Positions 54,778 to 63,036 of a stretch of DNA of 64,000 nucleotides are shown here, in pieces (position 1 is the stretch's first letter; each line of letters begins with the position of its first letter). This DNA is from Streptomyces spongiicola (GTDB lineage: Bacteria; Actinomycetota; Actinomycetes; Streptomycetales; Streptomycetaceae): positions 4,049,001-4,113,000 of the forward strand of contig NZ_CP029254.1 of assembly GCF_003122365.1 (NCBI RefSeq), in the 5' to 3' direction. The notes under the pieces are model-generated. The model did no database searches. It saw only the letters and a program-made list of their open reading frames with translations, and was not told where the DNA came from. A program made the translations under genes and the position numbers.

Positions 54778-55710
54778 ATGAGACTCGGAGTCCTCGACGT
54801 CGGTTCGAACACAGTGCACCTCCTGGTGGTGGACGCCCACCCCGGCGCCCGGCCGCTGCCCGCCCACTCCCACAAGGCGGAACTGCGCCTGGCGGAGCTG
54901 CTCGACGACGACGGAGCCATCCACCCCGACGGCGTCGACCGGTTGATCTCCACGCTCGAGAAGGCCCAGCAGGCCGCCGAGGACAAGGGCTGCGAGGACG
55001 TGCTGCCCTTCGCGACATCGGCCGTGCGGGAGGCCGCCAACGCCGACGAGGTCCTGTCGCGGGTGAAGGCGGTGACCGGGATCGACCTCCAGGTCCTGAG
55101 CGGCGACGAGGAGGCCCGGCTCACCTTCCTGGCCGCCCGCCGCTGGTTCGGCTGGTCGGCGGGCAAGCTGCTGGTCCTCGACATCGGAGGCGGCTCGCTG
55201 GAGATCGCCTACGGGATCGACGAGGACCCGGACATCGCCGTCAGTCTGCCGCTCGGCGCCGGACGGCTGACCGCCGGGATGCTGCCCGGCGACCCGCCCG
55301 ACCCGGAGGACGTGCGCGCACTGCGCCGCCATGTGCGGGCGCAGATCGCCCGCACGGTCGGCGAGTTCACCCGGTTCGGGAGGCCGGACCACGTCGTCGC
55401 CACCTCCAAGACGTTCAAGCAGCTCGCCCGGATAGCGGGCGCCGCCCGCTCCACCGAGGGCCTCTACACCTCGCGGGAACTGGGCCGGACGTCGCTGGAG
55501 GGATGGGTGCCGAAGCTCGCCGCGATGACGGCGACGCAGCGTGCCACCCTGCCCGGTGTCTCCGAGGGCCGGGCCGGCCAGCTGCTGGCGGGAGCGCTGG
55601 TCGCGGAGGGTGCGATGGACCTCTTCGGCGTCGACGGGCTGGAGATCTGCCCCTGGGCGCTCCGCGAGGGGGTGATCCTGCGGAGGCTGGATCACCTCCC
55701 CGCCTTCTGA
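54778..55710 (+). CDS. Exopolyphosphatase / guanosine pentaphosphatase (Ppx/GppA) family
   Basis: A 310-residue ASKHA-fold phosphatase acting on polyphosphate or pppGpp. Phosphate-binding motifs are VLDVGSNTVHLLVVD and LLVLDIGGGSLEIAYG, and the acidic residue region is ATSAVREAANADEV. It is the short actinobacterial type without the HD domain. The ATG at 54778 is preceded by a leaderless-type promoter. The next gene starts at or just after its stop. Confidence 0.92.
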   Translation: MRLGVLDVGSNTVHLLVVDAHPGARPLPAHSHKAELRLAELLDDDGAIHPDGVDRLISTLEKAQQAAEDKGCEDVLPFATSAVREAANADEVLSRVKAVTGIDLQVLSGDEEARLTFLAARRWFGWSAGKLLVLDIGGGSLEIAYGIDEDPDIAVSLPLGAGRLTAGMLPGDPPDPEDVRALRRHVRAQIARTVGEFTRFGRPDHVVATSKTFKQLARIAGAARSTEGLYTSRELGRTSLEGWVPKLAAMTATQRATLPGVSEGRAGQLLAGALVAEGAMDLFGVDGLEICPWALREGVILRRLDHLPAF

Positions 55711-55733
55711 TGCGGGCCCGTAATCTGTCCCAC

Positions 55734-56591
55734 GTGGCAGAACCAGTGGTGCGCATCCCGGATGCGAAGGTCGCCCTGTCGACGGCCTCCGTCTATCCGG
55801 AGTCGACGGCGACGGCCTTCGAGATCGCCGCGCGCCTCGGCTACGACGGTGTGGAGGTCATGGTCTGGACCGACCCCGTCAGCCAGGACATCGAGGCGCT
55901 GCGCCGGCTCTCCGGCTACCACGGGATACCGGTGCTGGCCGTGCACGCACCGTGTCTGCTCGTCACCCAGCGTGTGTGGTCGACCGACCCCTGGGTGAAG
56001 CTCCAGCGCGCCCGGGCCGCCGCCGAGAAGCTGGGTGCCTCGACCGTCGTCGTCCACCCGCCGTTCCGGTGGCAGCGGCAGTACGCCCGGGACTTCGTCT
56101 CCGGAATCTGGCGGATGGCGCACGAGACGGACGTCCGCTTCGCCGTCGAGAACATGTACCCCTGGCGGTACCGGGACCGGGAGATGCTCGCCTACGCCCC
56201 CGACTGGGACGTCACCAAAGAGGACTACCGGCACTTCACGATCGACCTGTCGCACACGGCCACGTCCCGCGCGGACACGCTCGCCATGGTCGACCGCATG
56301 GGCGACCGGCTCGGCCATGTGCACCTCGCGGACGGGAAGGGCTCGGCGAAGGACGAGCACCTGGTGCCGGGGCGCGGCGACCAGCCGTGCGCCGAGCTGC
56401 TGGAGCATCTGGCCCGCAGCGGCTTCGACGGCCATGTGGTGATCGAGGTCAACACCCGGCGGGCGATGTCGGCCGCGGAGCGCGAGGCCGACCTGGCCGA
56501 GGCGCTGGCCTTCACCCGGCTGCATCTGGCCTCGGCGAGCGCACCGTCCGGGGGCGGCCCCCCGGGCGCGGCGGGCCCGGGCGGATCATGA
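55734..56591 (+). CDS. Sugar phosphate isomerase/epimerase (xylose isomerase-like TIM barrel)
   Basis: A 285-residue AP-endonuclease-2-type TIM barrel. KVALSTASVYPESTATAFEI, LGYDGVEVMVW, TVVVHPPFRWQR, FAVENMYPW and FTIDLSHTATS are strand ends that carry metal-ligand candidates. The substrate is unknown. An ATG at 55710 overlaps the Ppx stop, but GTG at 55734 has TAATCT (55721-55726) seven bases before it, so a leaderless start is favoured. It overlaps the TetR gene by four bases. Confidence 0.85.
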   Translation: MAEPVVRIPDAKVALSTASVYPESTATAFEIAARLGYDGVEVMVWTDPVSQDIEALRRLSGYHGIPVLAVHAPCLLVTQRVWSTDPWVKLQRARAAAEKLGASTVVVHPPFRWQRQYARDFVSGIWRMAHETDVRFAVENMYPWRYRDREMLAYAPDWDVTKEDYRHFTIDLSHTATSRADTLAMVDRMGDRLGHVHLADGKGSAKDEHLVPGRGDQPCAELLEHLARSGFDGHVVIEVNTRRAMSAAEREADLAEALAFTRLHLASASAPSGGGPPGAAGPGGS

Positions 56592-57199
56592 CGGACCGAG
56601 CGCCCAGGCGGCGCGGCAGGCCGGCCCGCACCGCGGCCGAGACGGGGCCCGCCGCGCGGGAGCGGATCCTTCAGACGGCCCGCGCGGAGTTCGCCCAGCG
56701 CGGGTACGACAAGACCTCCGTCCGGGGCATCGCCAAGGCCGCCGGGGTCGACCCCGCTCTCGTCCACCACTACTTCGGCACCAAGGACGAGGTCTTCGCG
56801 GCCGCCATCGAGGTCTCCTTCGAGCCCGCGCTGGTGGTGCCCGCCATCCTCGGCGAGGGCAGGGACGGCGTGGGCGAGCGGCTGGCCCGCTACTTCATCG
56901 GGGTGTGGGAGAACCCGGCGACGCGCGCCCCGCTGCTCGCGATCCTCCGGTCCGCCCTGACGCACGAGGCGGCCGCGAAGGTGCTGCGCGGCTTCGTCCT
57001 GCGGCGGTTGCTCGAACGGATCGCGGCCGACCTGGACGTCCCGGACCCGAAGCTCCGGGCCGAGCTGGCCGCCTCGCACATGATCGGCATTGCCGTGCTG
57101 CGGTATGTGGTCCAGGTGGAGCCGCTGGCCACGGTGGACCCGGAGGAGATCATCAGGATGGTCGCGCCGACGCTCCAGAGGTATCTGACCTCGGCCTGA
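56588..57199 (+). CDS. TetR-family transcriptional regulator
   Basis: A 203-residue regulator. The helix-turn-helix is ARERILQTARAEFAQRGYDK then TSVRGIAKAAGVDPALVHHYF. The ligand domain has the TetR C-terminal (actinobacterial) pattern ATRAPLLAILRSALTHEAAA. It starts inside the stop of the isomerase gene (ATGA), so it may regulate its own operon. The ligand is unknown. Confidence 0.92.
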   Translation: MTDRAPRRRGRPARTAAETGPAARERILQTARAEFAQRGYDKTSVRGIAKAAGVDPALVHHYFGTKDEVFAAAIEVSFEPALVVPAILGEGRDGVGERLARYFIGVWENPATRAPLLAILRSALTHEAAAKVLRGFVLRRLLERIAADLDVPDPKLRAELAASHMIGIAVLRYVVQVEPLATVDPEEIIRMVAPTLQRYLTSA

Positions 57200-57621
57200 G
57201 CGGGGCGGACCGCACGGGCTTCCCGGGCCCGGGGGCACCGGCCCGGTCTCGGCGGTCGAGGTCCGTGGCCGGCGGGCGGCGGCCCATCCGGGGCTCAGGC
57301 CCGGGCCGGTTCCGGCCCCGGCCCGGTGCACCTGGCGTCTGCCCGGTGCAGTCGGCGCCCGCCCGGTGCCTTCGGCAAGCCCTGGTCCGCCCCGCCGGAG
57401 CCGCCGCCTGGCGCGTACGGCGGGTGCGGCTCGGCGCGTACGGCGGTGCGGCGGGTGCGGCCTGGCGCGCGTACGGCGGTGCGGTCGAGCGGGCCGCGCG
57501 GCCCCGCCGTGGAGCTGACCGAAGGGCGGACCGTCGTCCCGTATTCCGGACATGTCGTCCAGATCTTGGAGCACCGGCGTAGGCTCGTCTGAGCCAGAAC
57601 TGTCTGAAGGAGCGAGCGACG
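57200..57621. other. ilvD upstream region with GTACGGCGG repeats
   Basis: Several GCGTACGGCGG(T/G)TGCGG repeats lie at about 57412-57485. TAGGCT near 57580 may be the ilvD -10 box, and GAAGGAG is the ribosome site. I found no T-box or leader-peptide structure typical of branched-chain amino-acid attenuation. No gene. Confidence 0.55.
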
Positions 57622-59472
57622 ATGCCCGAGCTGAGGTCCCGCACAGTCACCCACGGCCGCAACATGGCGGGCGCCCGCGCCCTGATGAGGGCCTCGGGCG
57701 TAGCGAGCGCGGACATCGGCAAGCCGGTCGTCGCGGTCGCCAACTCCTTCACGGAGTTCGTCCCCGGGCACACCCACCTCGCCCCGGTCGGCCGGATCGT
57801 CTCCGACGCCGTCCTGGCGGCGGGGGCGGTGCCGCGCGAGTTCAACACCATCGCCGTCGACGACGGCATCGCCATGGGCCACGGCGGCATGCTCTACTCG
57901 CTGCCGTCCCGCGACCTGATCGCGGACTCCGTGGAGTACATGGTCGAGGCCCACTGCGCCGACGCCCTGATCTGCATCTCCAACTGCGACAAGATCACCC
58001 CCGGCATGCTGATGGCCGCCATGCGCCTCAACATCCCGGCGGTCTTCGTCTCGGGCGGCCCGATGGAGGCCGGCCAGGCCACCCTCGTCGACGGCACGGT
58101 CCGCAAGCTCGATCTGATCAACGCCATCGTGGACTCGGTCGACGAGAACGTCTCGGACGAGGACGTGCTGCGCATCGAGGAGAACGCCTGCCCCACCTGC
58201 GGCTCCTGTTCCGGCATGTTCACCGCCAACTCGATGAACTGCCTGACCGAGGCCATCGGCCTGTCCCTTCCGGGCAACGGATCGGTCCTCGCCACCCATA
58301 CCGCCCGCCGGGCGCTGTACGAGAACGCGGGCCGCACGGTCGTCGAGATCACCAAGCGCTACTACGAGCAGGGCGACGAGTCCGTCCTCCCGCGCAACAT
58401 CGCCACCCGTGAGTCCTTCGAGAACGCCATGGCCCTCGACATCGCCATGGGCGGCTCCACCAACACGATCCTCCATCTGCTCGCCGCCGCCCAGGAGGCC
58501 GAGCTCGACTACGACCTCACCGACATCGACGCCGTATCGCGCCGGGTGCCGTGCCTGGCCAAGGTCGCGCCGAACGTCGCCCCCGGCGGCACGTACTACA
58601 TGGAGGACGTCCACCGGGCCGGCGGCATCCCCGCCATCCTCGGCGAGCTGTACCGGGGCGGGCTGCTGAACGAGGACGTCCACACCGTCCATTCGGCGTC
58701 GCTGGCCGACTGGCTCAAGACCTGGGACGTGCGCGGGGGCTCCCCCTCCGCCGAGGCCGTCGAGCTGTGGCACGCCGCCCCCGGCTGCGTCCGCTCCGCG
58801 ACCGCCTTCTCGCAGTCCGAGCGGTGGGAGTCGCTGGACGTCGACGCCGAGGGCGGTTGCATCCGCTCCGTCGAGCACGCCTATTCCGAGGACGGCGGCC
58901 TCGCCGTCCTCAAGGGCAACATCGCCGAGGACGGCTGCGTCGTGAAGACGGCGGGCGTCGACGAGTCGATCTGGACCTTCGAGGGCCCGGCCGTCGTCTG
59001 CGAGTCGCAGGAGGAGGCGGTCGACAAGATCCTCTCCAAGGTGGTCAAGGAGGGCGACGTGCTCGTCATCCGCTACGAGGGCCCGCGCGGCGGCCCCGGC
59101 ATGCAGGAGATGCTCTACCCGACCTCCTTCCTCAAGGGCCGCGGCCTGGGGAAGGCCTGCGCGCTCATCACCGACGGCCGCTTCTCCGGCGGCACCTCGG
59201 GCCTGTCCATCGGCCACGCCTCCCCGGAGGCCGCGTCCGGCGGCGCGATCGCCCTGGTCGAGGACGGCGACCGCATCCGCATCGACATCCCGAACCGCTC
59301 CATCGAACTCCTCGTCGACGACGCCATTCTCGCCGCCCGCCGCGAGGCCCTGGGCGGCGTCTACGCGCCGGGGAACCGCGAACGCAAGGTCTCCGCGGCG
59401 CTGCGTGCCTACGCGGCGATGGCGACGAGCGCGGACAAGGGCGCGGTGCGGGACGTGGACATGCTCGGCTGA
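57622..59472 (+). CDS. ilvD: Dihydroxy-acid dehydratase
   Basis: A 616-residue Fe-S enzyme for valine, isoleucine and (through keto-isovalerate) pantothenate synthesis. It has ISNCDKITPGMLMAA (cluster Cys), ACPTCGSCSGMFTANSM (second cluster motif), a further cluster region with PGCVRSAT, and GRFSGGTSGLSIGHASPEA near the C-terminus. Length is normal for the long-type family. It is a single gene with a strong terminator. Confidence 0.97.
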   Translation: MPELRSRTVTHGRNMAGARALMRASGVASADIGKPVVAVANSFTEFVPGHTHLAPVGRIVSDAVLAAGAVPREFNTIAVDDGIAMGHGGMLYSLPSRDLIADSVEYMVEAHCADALICISNCDKITPGMLMAAMRLNIPAVFVSGGPMEAGQATLVDGTVRKLDLINAIVDSVDENVSDEDVLRIEENACPTCGSCSGMFTANSMNCLTEAIGLSLPGNGSVLATHTARRALYENAGRTVVEITKRYYEQGDESVLPRNIATRESFENAMALDIAMGGSTNTILHLLAAAQEAELDYDLTDIDAVSRRVPCLAKVAPNVAPGGTYYMEDVHRAGGIPAILGELYRGGLLNEDVHTVHSASLADWLKTWDVRGGSPSAEAVELWHAAPGCVRSATAFSQSERWESLDVDAEGGCIRSVEHAYSEDGGLAVLKGNIAEDGCVVKTAGVDESIWTFEGPAVVCESQEEAVDKILSKVVKEGDVLVIRYEGPRGGPGMQEMLYPTSFLKGRGLGKACALITDGRFSGGTSGLSIGHASPEAASGGAIALVEDGDRIRIDIPNRSIELLVDDAILAARREALGGVYAPGNRERKVSAALRAYAAMATSADKGAVRDVDMLG

Positions 59473-59483
59473 CACCGGTCACC

Positions 59484-59519
59484 CGGCCGAGCCCCGCCGA
59501 CGCCGGCGGGGCTCGGCCG
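59484..59519 (+). terminator. Terminator after ilvD
   Basis: A 16-bp perfect stem (CGGCCGAGCCCCGCCG and its complement) with an ACGC loop, 12 bases past the stop. Confidence 0.88.
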
Positions 59520-59521
59520 CG

Positions 59522-59590
59522 CCCGTACCTCCCGGTACTCCCCGTACCTCCCGGTACTCCCCGTACCTCCCGGTACTCCCCGTACCTCCC
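59522..59590. repeat. 19-bp x3.6 tandem repeat
   Basis: CCCGTACCTCCCGGTACTC is repeated three times perfectly plus 12 bases of a fourth, starting right after the ilvD terminator. Confidence 0.95.
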
Positions 59591-59976
59591 CGCCCCTCGG
59601 GGATCCCGCCGCATCCGGCCGCCTCGGGCGGGTTTCCGAAGCCCGCGGGCCGCCGCGAACGTCCGGCATCATCCCCCGGCAGCCGTTCGGACGCCGGAGA
59701 GCGGCCCCCATACCGCGCCGTCGGCCGTCGCGGCGGACCGCCGCGCTCTCCTGCCCGCGCCGCGCGATCGCCCGCACCGGGCGCCCCGCGCCCAGCGAGC
59801 GGGCCGCCCCCCGTTCCCGCCGGCCGCCCCACCGCGCCCCACCGCCCCGCCGGTGGGGAATCCGGCGGCGACGGGACACGTCGCCGTGCGCTGGGTCCGA
59901 CCGCGTGCGCTGAGTCCGACCGTGCGCCCGCCCCCGCCCCCGGCCGGGCGGTGGGCGGCCGGGGATAATCGGGTGC
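59591..59976. other. Gene-free spacer with a candidate leaderless promoter at its end
   Basis: GC-rich, no coding signal. GATAAT at 59964-59969 ends seven bases before the GTG at 59977 and is the most consensus-like -10 in this part. Confidence 0.55.
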
Positions 59977-60543
59977 GTGAGCGAGAACCGCGAAGACAGC
60001 CCCCGCCGCAGCCGTCCACCCGGCTCCGCGGACGGTCCCGACGGCCGGCCGGGCGCCGGGAGCGGTGGCCGTGCCGGGCCGAGGCCCGAGGAGATCCGGT
60101 TCTTCGGCACCACCTGGGTCCACCACGACGGCGGCTACGGACTGCGCCGTGTCGCCGTCGCGGCCGGGTCGCTCGCCGCGGCGGTCGCCGGGTGCCTCGT
60201 CCTGCGGTTCGCCTACCAGGGCCTGGAGACCGCCCGGGTCGGCGGTTTCGTCGACCTGCTGCTGATCGTGACGTTCTCGGTGTGCAGCGCCGTCGCCTTC
60301 CGCAAGACCTGGGAGGGCTTCTCCCGCCGCCCGGACGACCCGGCGCGCGAGGAGTCCCTGCGCAGTCTGCGCATGATCGGCTTCATCGGGGCGCTGCTCG
60401 CCTACTTCCTCCGCTCCCTCACCGAGGCGCCGGGGGAGGAACTGCGGCGCGCGGAGTACGAGACGGCCCTCGCCCGGTACGAGAAGCGCCAGGGCGCCCG
60501 CACCGGGAACCCGGGGGCCCGCAGGAAACCCAGGCGCAGATGA
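59977..60543 (+). CDS. Small integral membrane protein, function unknown
   Basis: A 188-residue protein. The N-terminal about 38 residues are charged and disordered, then FFGTTWVHHDGGYGLRRVAV. Two or three hydrophobic helices follow (about residues 60-78, 87-105 and 133-146), then a basic C-terminal tail (RRKPRRR). No family recognised. GTG start with GATAAT seven bases upstream suggests leaderless expression. A 23-bp hairpin follows the stop. Confidence 0.78.
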   Translation: MSENREDSPRRSRPPGSADGPDGRPGAGSGGRAGPRPEEIRFFGTTWVHHDGGYGLRRVAVAAGSLAAAVAGCLVLRFAYQGLETARVGGFVDLLLIVTFSVCSAVAFRKTWEGFSRRPDDPAREESLRSLRMIGFIGALLAYFLRSLTEAPGEELRRAEYETALARYEKRQGARTGNPGARRKPRRR

Positions 60544-60575
60544 GACGGGCCGCCGTGGTGACCGGCAGGACGGAC

Positions 60576-60630
60576 GCCGTACCGCACCGTGCCGCTCGCC
60601 ACAGTGCCGAGCGGCACGGTGCGGTACGGC
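60576..60630 (+). terminator. 23-bp perfect hairpin after the membrane-protein gene
   Basis: Arms 60576-60598 and 60608-60630 are perfectly complementary over 23 bp, with a 9-base loop (CCACAGTGC). It is 33 bases past the stop and the longest uninterrupted stem I found in the window. Confidence 0.85.
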
Positions 60631-61088
60631 AGGTGGCGGTACGGCAGGGACGGGTGCGGCCTCGGGGCCTGACGCCGTACGGCAGGACGGTAGGGCAGGG
60701 CGCCGTGCGGCAGCGCGCGGCATGCGGCCGGGCCTGACGCCGCCGGCGTCCTGCCGTACCCGTCCTCCTCCCGTCCGCCGCACCCGTACCCGGCCCGCGA
60801 ACACACGCTGCTGCCGCTGCTGCCGGTGCTGCCGGTGCTGCCGGGCGATCGGCCGGCAGCCGTTCGCCGAGGGCCCGATGCCCCCCGAGGCCTGCGATCG
60901 GCGCATCCCGGAGCCCGCTCGCGACCACCCGGGAGCGGCGCAGTGGGCCCGTCCGGCGGCGGCCGCGCCGCCCGGGGCCGGTGTGTCGGCCGGTCCGGCG
61001 GGCTGCGCTTCGCCCGGTCCACCGGCCGGCCCGCCACCGGACCCTCCCCGCCGTGTCACATCCGGCGGCGCTGCGCCGTCCCATGGGT
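60631..61088. other. Gene-free spacer with GGTACGGCAGG-type repeats
   Basis: CGGTACGGCAGG-like motifs recur about four times at 60621-60695, echoing the 3' arm of the hairpin. CTGCCGGTG repeats occur near 60812-60842. No gene is supported. Confidence 0.55.
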
Positions 61089-62201
61089 ATGACGACACAC
61101 AGCAGCGGCGACCGCCCCCGCGTCCTTGTCCTCGGCGCCGGCTATGCCGGGCTCACCGCCGCCCTCCGGCTGGCTCCACACGCCCGGGTGGGCCTGATCG
61201 ACCCCGGCCACCGGTTCACCGAACGCGTACGGCTCCACGAACTGGCCGCGGGAGTCCGCCCCGATGTGAGCCACCCGCTCTCCGGCTTCCTCCACCCCGA
61301 GGGGATCGAGCACATCGCGGCGCGGGCCACGGCGATCGATCCGGCCGGCCGCGTGGTCGCGACGGACGACGGCCGGAGGCTGCCGTACGACCGGCTCGTA
61401 TACGCCCTGGGCAGCCGTACCGCGCCCGCGGGCGAACGCGCCCACACCGCCCACACCGCCGAGACCGCCGCCGACCTGTCCAAGCGCCTCCAGGACGGCC
61501 CGGGCTCGGTGGCGGTCGTCGGCGGCGGGCTGACCGGGATCGAGTTCGCCGCCGAACTCGCCGAGGCCCGGCCCGAGTGGCGGGTGAGCCTGCACTCGGA
61601 GGGAGGGGTCGGTTCGGGTTTCTCCCCGCGTGCCCGCGACCACGTGCTGGGCGTGCTGAGGGCGCGGGGCGTTCGGATCGAGGAGGGCCGGCGGATCGAG
61701 GACCCCGGGTCGGCCGACGCCGACGAGGTCGTCTGGGCGGCCTCGATGGTCCCCAACGCCGAACTCGCCGCGGCGGCCGGTCTCCCGCTCGACTCCTCGG
61801 GCCGGGTCCGGGTCGACGGCACCCTGCGCTCGACGGTGTACCCGGAGGTGTACGTCGCGGGGGACGCCGCCGCGGCGAGTTCGGCCAGGGCGGGCGCGCT
61901 GCGGATGGCCTGCGCGACGGCGATGCCCATGGGTTCGCACACCGCCGCGTCGATCATCTCCGAACTCCGCGGGCGGGGGCCGCGCACCTTCGACTACGGC
62001 TATCTGATCCAGTGCGTCAGTCTCGGCCGCCGCGACGGGCTCGTCCAGTTCGTCCGGCCGGACGACAGTCCTCGCGACCGCTTTCTGACGGGGCGTCTCG
62101 CCGCCCGGGTCAAGGAGCAGGTCGTCCGTTCCACCGTCGGTGTGCTGCGGACCGCCGCCCGTCGCCCCTGGGCCGTCCCGCTGGTGCCGGGCATGTCCTG
62201 A
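61089..62201 (+). CDS. NDH-2-like pyridine nucleotide-disulfide oxidoreductase
   Basis: A 370-residue FAD protein. The first dinucleotide-binding motif is VLVLGAGYAGLTAALRL, then YDRLVYALGSRTAP, the second (NAD(P)H) motif is VAVVGGGLTGIEFAAEL, and the FAD-closing motif is YPEVYVAGDAAAA. This is the type II NADH dehydrogenase-like group; small members oxidise NAD(P)H with unknown acceptors. No C-terminal membrane helix is obvious. The ATG at 61089 or 61083 is possible, neither with a ribosome site. Confidence 0.88.
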   Translation: MTTHSSGDRPRVLVLGAGYAGLTAALRLAPHARVGLIDPGHRFTERVRLHELAAGVRPDVSHPLSGFLHPEGIEHIAARATAIDPAGRVVATDDGRRLPYDRLVYALGSRTAPAGERAHTAHTAETAADLSKRLQDGPGSVAVVGGGLTGIEFAAELAEARPEWRVSLHSEGGVGSGFSPRARDHVLGVLRARGVRIEEGRRIEDPGSADADEVVWAASMVPNAELAAAAGLPLDSSGRVRVDGTLRSTVYPEVYVAGDAAAASSARAGALRMACATAMPMGSHTAASIISELRGRGPRTFDYGYLIQCVSLGRRDGLVQFVRPDDSPRDRFLTGRLAARVKEQVVRSTVGVLRTAARRPWAVPLVPGMS

Positions 62202-62236
62202 CTCCCGGCCGCGCACCTTGACGGGCACCTCCTCCG

Positions 62237-62270
62237 GATGGATTATTCATCGCGTGATGAATAATCCATC
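62237..62270. promoter_or_regulatory. Perfect 15-bp-arm palindrome covering the ABC exporter start codon
   Basis: GATGGATTATTCATC and its exact complement flank GCGT. It is AT-rich in a very GC-rich setting, and the right arm contains the ATG (62257-62259) of the ATPase gene. This looks like an operator for a dimeric repressor (TetR, PadR or MarR type) that blocks both transcription and initiation. The regulator gene is not identified here. Confidence 0.75.
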
Positions 62271-63036
62271 GGGGGGCCCTCCGGCACCGGCCGTCCACGC
62301 GCGCGCCCTCACCGTGGTCCGCGGCCCCCGACCCGTCCTGCGCAACCTCGACTTCGACGTGCCACCGGGCCGGATCACCGGGCTCCTGGGCCCCTCCGGC
62401 TGCGGCAAGTCCACCCTGATGCGTGCCGTCGCCGGCACCCAGGCCAGGGTCACCGGAACCCTCGACGTCCTCGGCCGGCCCGCCGGCCACGCCGCGCTGC
62501 GCTCCCGCATCGGCTATGTCACCCAGGCCCCCTCCGTCTACGACGACCTGACCGTCCGCCAGAACCTCGCTTATTTCGCCGCGGTCCTCGACCCGGGCCG
62601 CGCCGCCGCCGAACGTCGACGGCACCAGGTCTCCCAGGCCCTCGCGGACGTGGACCTCACGGCGCACGCCGGCGCGCTCGCGGGCAGGCTCTCCGGAGGG
62701 CAGCGCAGCCGCGTCTCCCTCGCCGTCGCCCTCCTCGGCACGCCCGACCTGCTCGTCCTCGACGAACCCACCGTCGGCCTCGACCCGGTCCTGCGCCGCG
62801 ACCTGTGGGACCTCTTCCACCGCATCGCCGCCGAACGCGGCACCACGATCCTCGTCTCCTCCCACGTCATGGACGAGGCCGAGCGATGCCACGGCCTGCT
62901 CCTGCTGCGAGACGGCGAACTCCTCGCCGACGGGTCCCCCGAGGCCCTCCGCCGCCGCCACGGCACCGCCACCGTCGAAGAGGCATTCCTGCACCTCGTC
63001 GACTCCGCCGACGCCCTCCAGGAGGAGGCCCGATGA
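62257..63036 (+). CDS. ABC transporter ATP-binding protein (multidrug/antibiotic exporter type)
   Basis: A 259-residue ATPase. Walker A is GPSGCGKSTL, Q-loop YVTQAPSVYDDLTV, signature LSGGQRSRVSLAVAL, Walker B LLVLDEPTVGLDP, and switch His SSHVMDEAE. With the ABC-2 permease that follows (four-base overlap), it forms a DrrAB-like exporter. A GTG one codon before the ATG is an equally possible start. No ribosome site is present, and the start lies within a palindrome. Confidence 0.93.
   Translation: MNNPSGGPPAPAVHARALTVVRGPRPVLRNLDFDVPPGRITGLLGPSGCGKSTLMRAVAGTQARVTGTLDVLGRPAGHAALRSRIGYVTQAPSVYDDLTVRQNLAYFAAVLDPGRAAAERRRHQVSQALADVDLTAHAGALAGRLSGGQRSRVSLAVALLGTPDLLVLDEPTVGLDPVLRRDLWDLFHRIAAERGTTILVSSHVMDEAERCHGLLLLRDGELLADGSPEALRRRHGTATVEEAFLHLVDSADALQEEAR

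Noticed and set aside
57200..57621. T-box or leader-peptide attenuator for ilvD
   Set aside because: No run of Val/Leu/Ile codons in a short frame and no T-box core sequence. Only GC-rich repeats are present.
60722..62221. Long plus-strand frame overlapping the oxidoreductase in another frame
   Set aside because: Arg/Pro-rich translation without motifs. The alternative frame holds two clear dinucleotide-binding motifs and a normal flavoprotein.
62110..62260. A second ATG start on the minus strand within the palindrome at 62237-62270
   Set aside because: It exists only because the palindrome is perfect. The minus-strand frame is antisense to the NDH-2-like gene and has no protein-like features.
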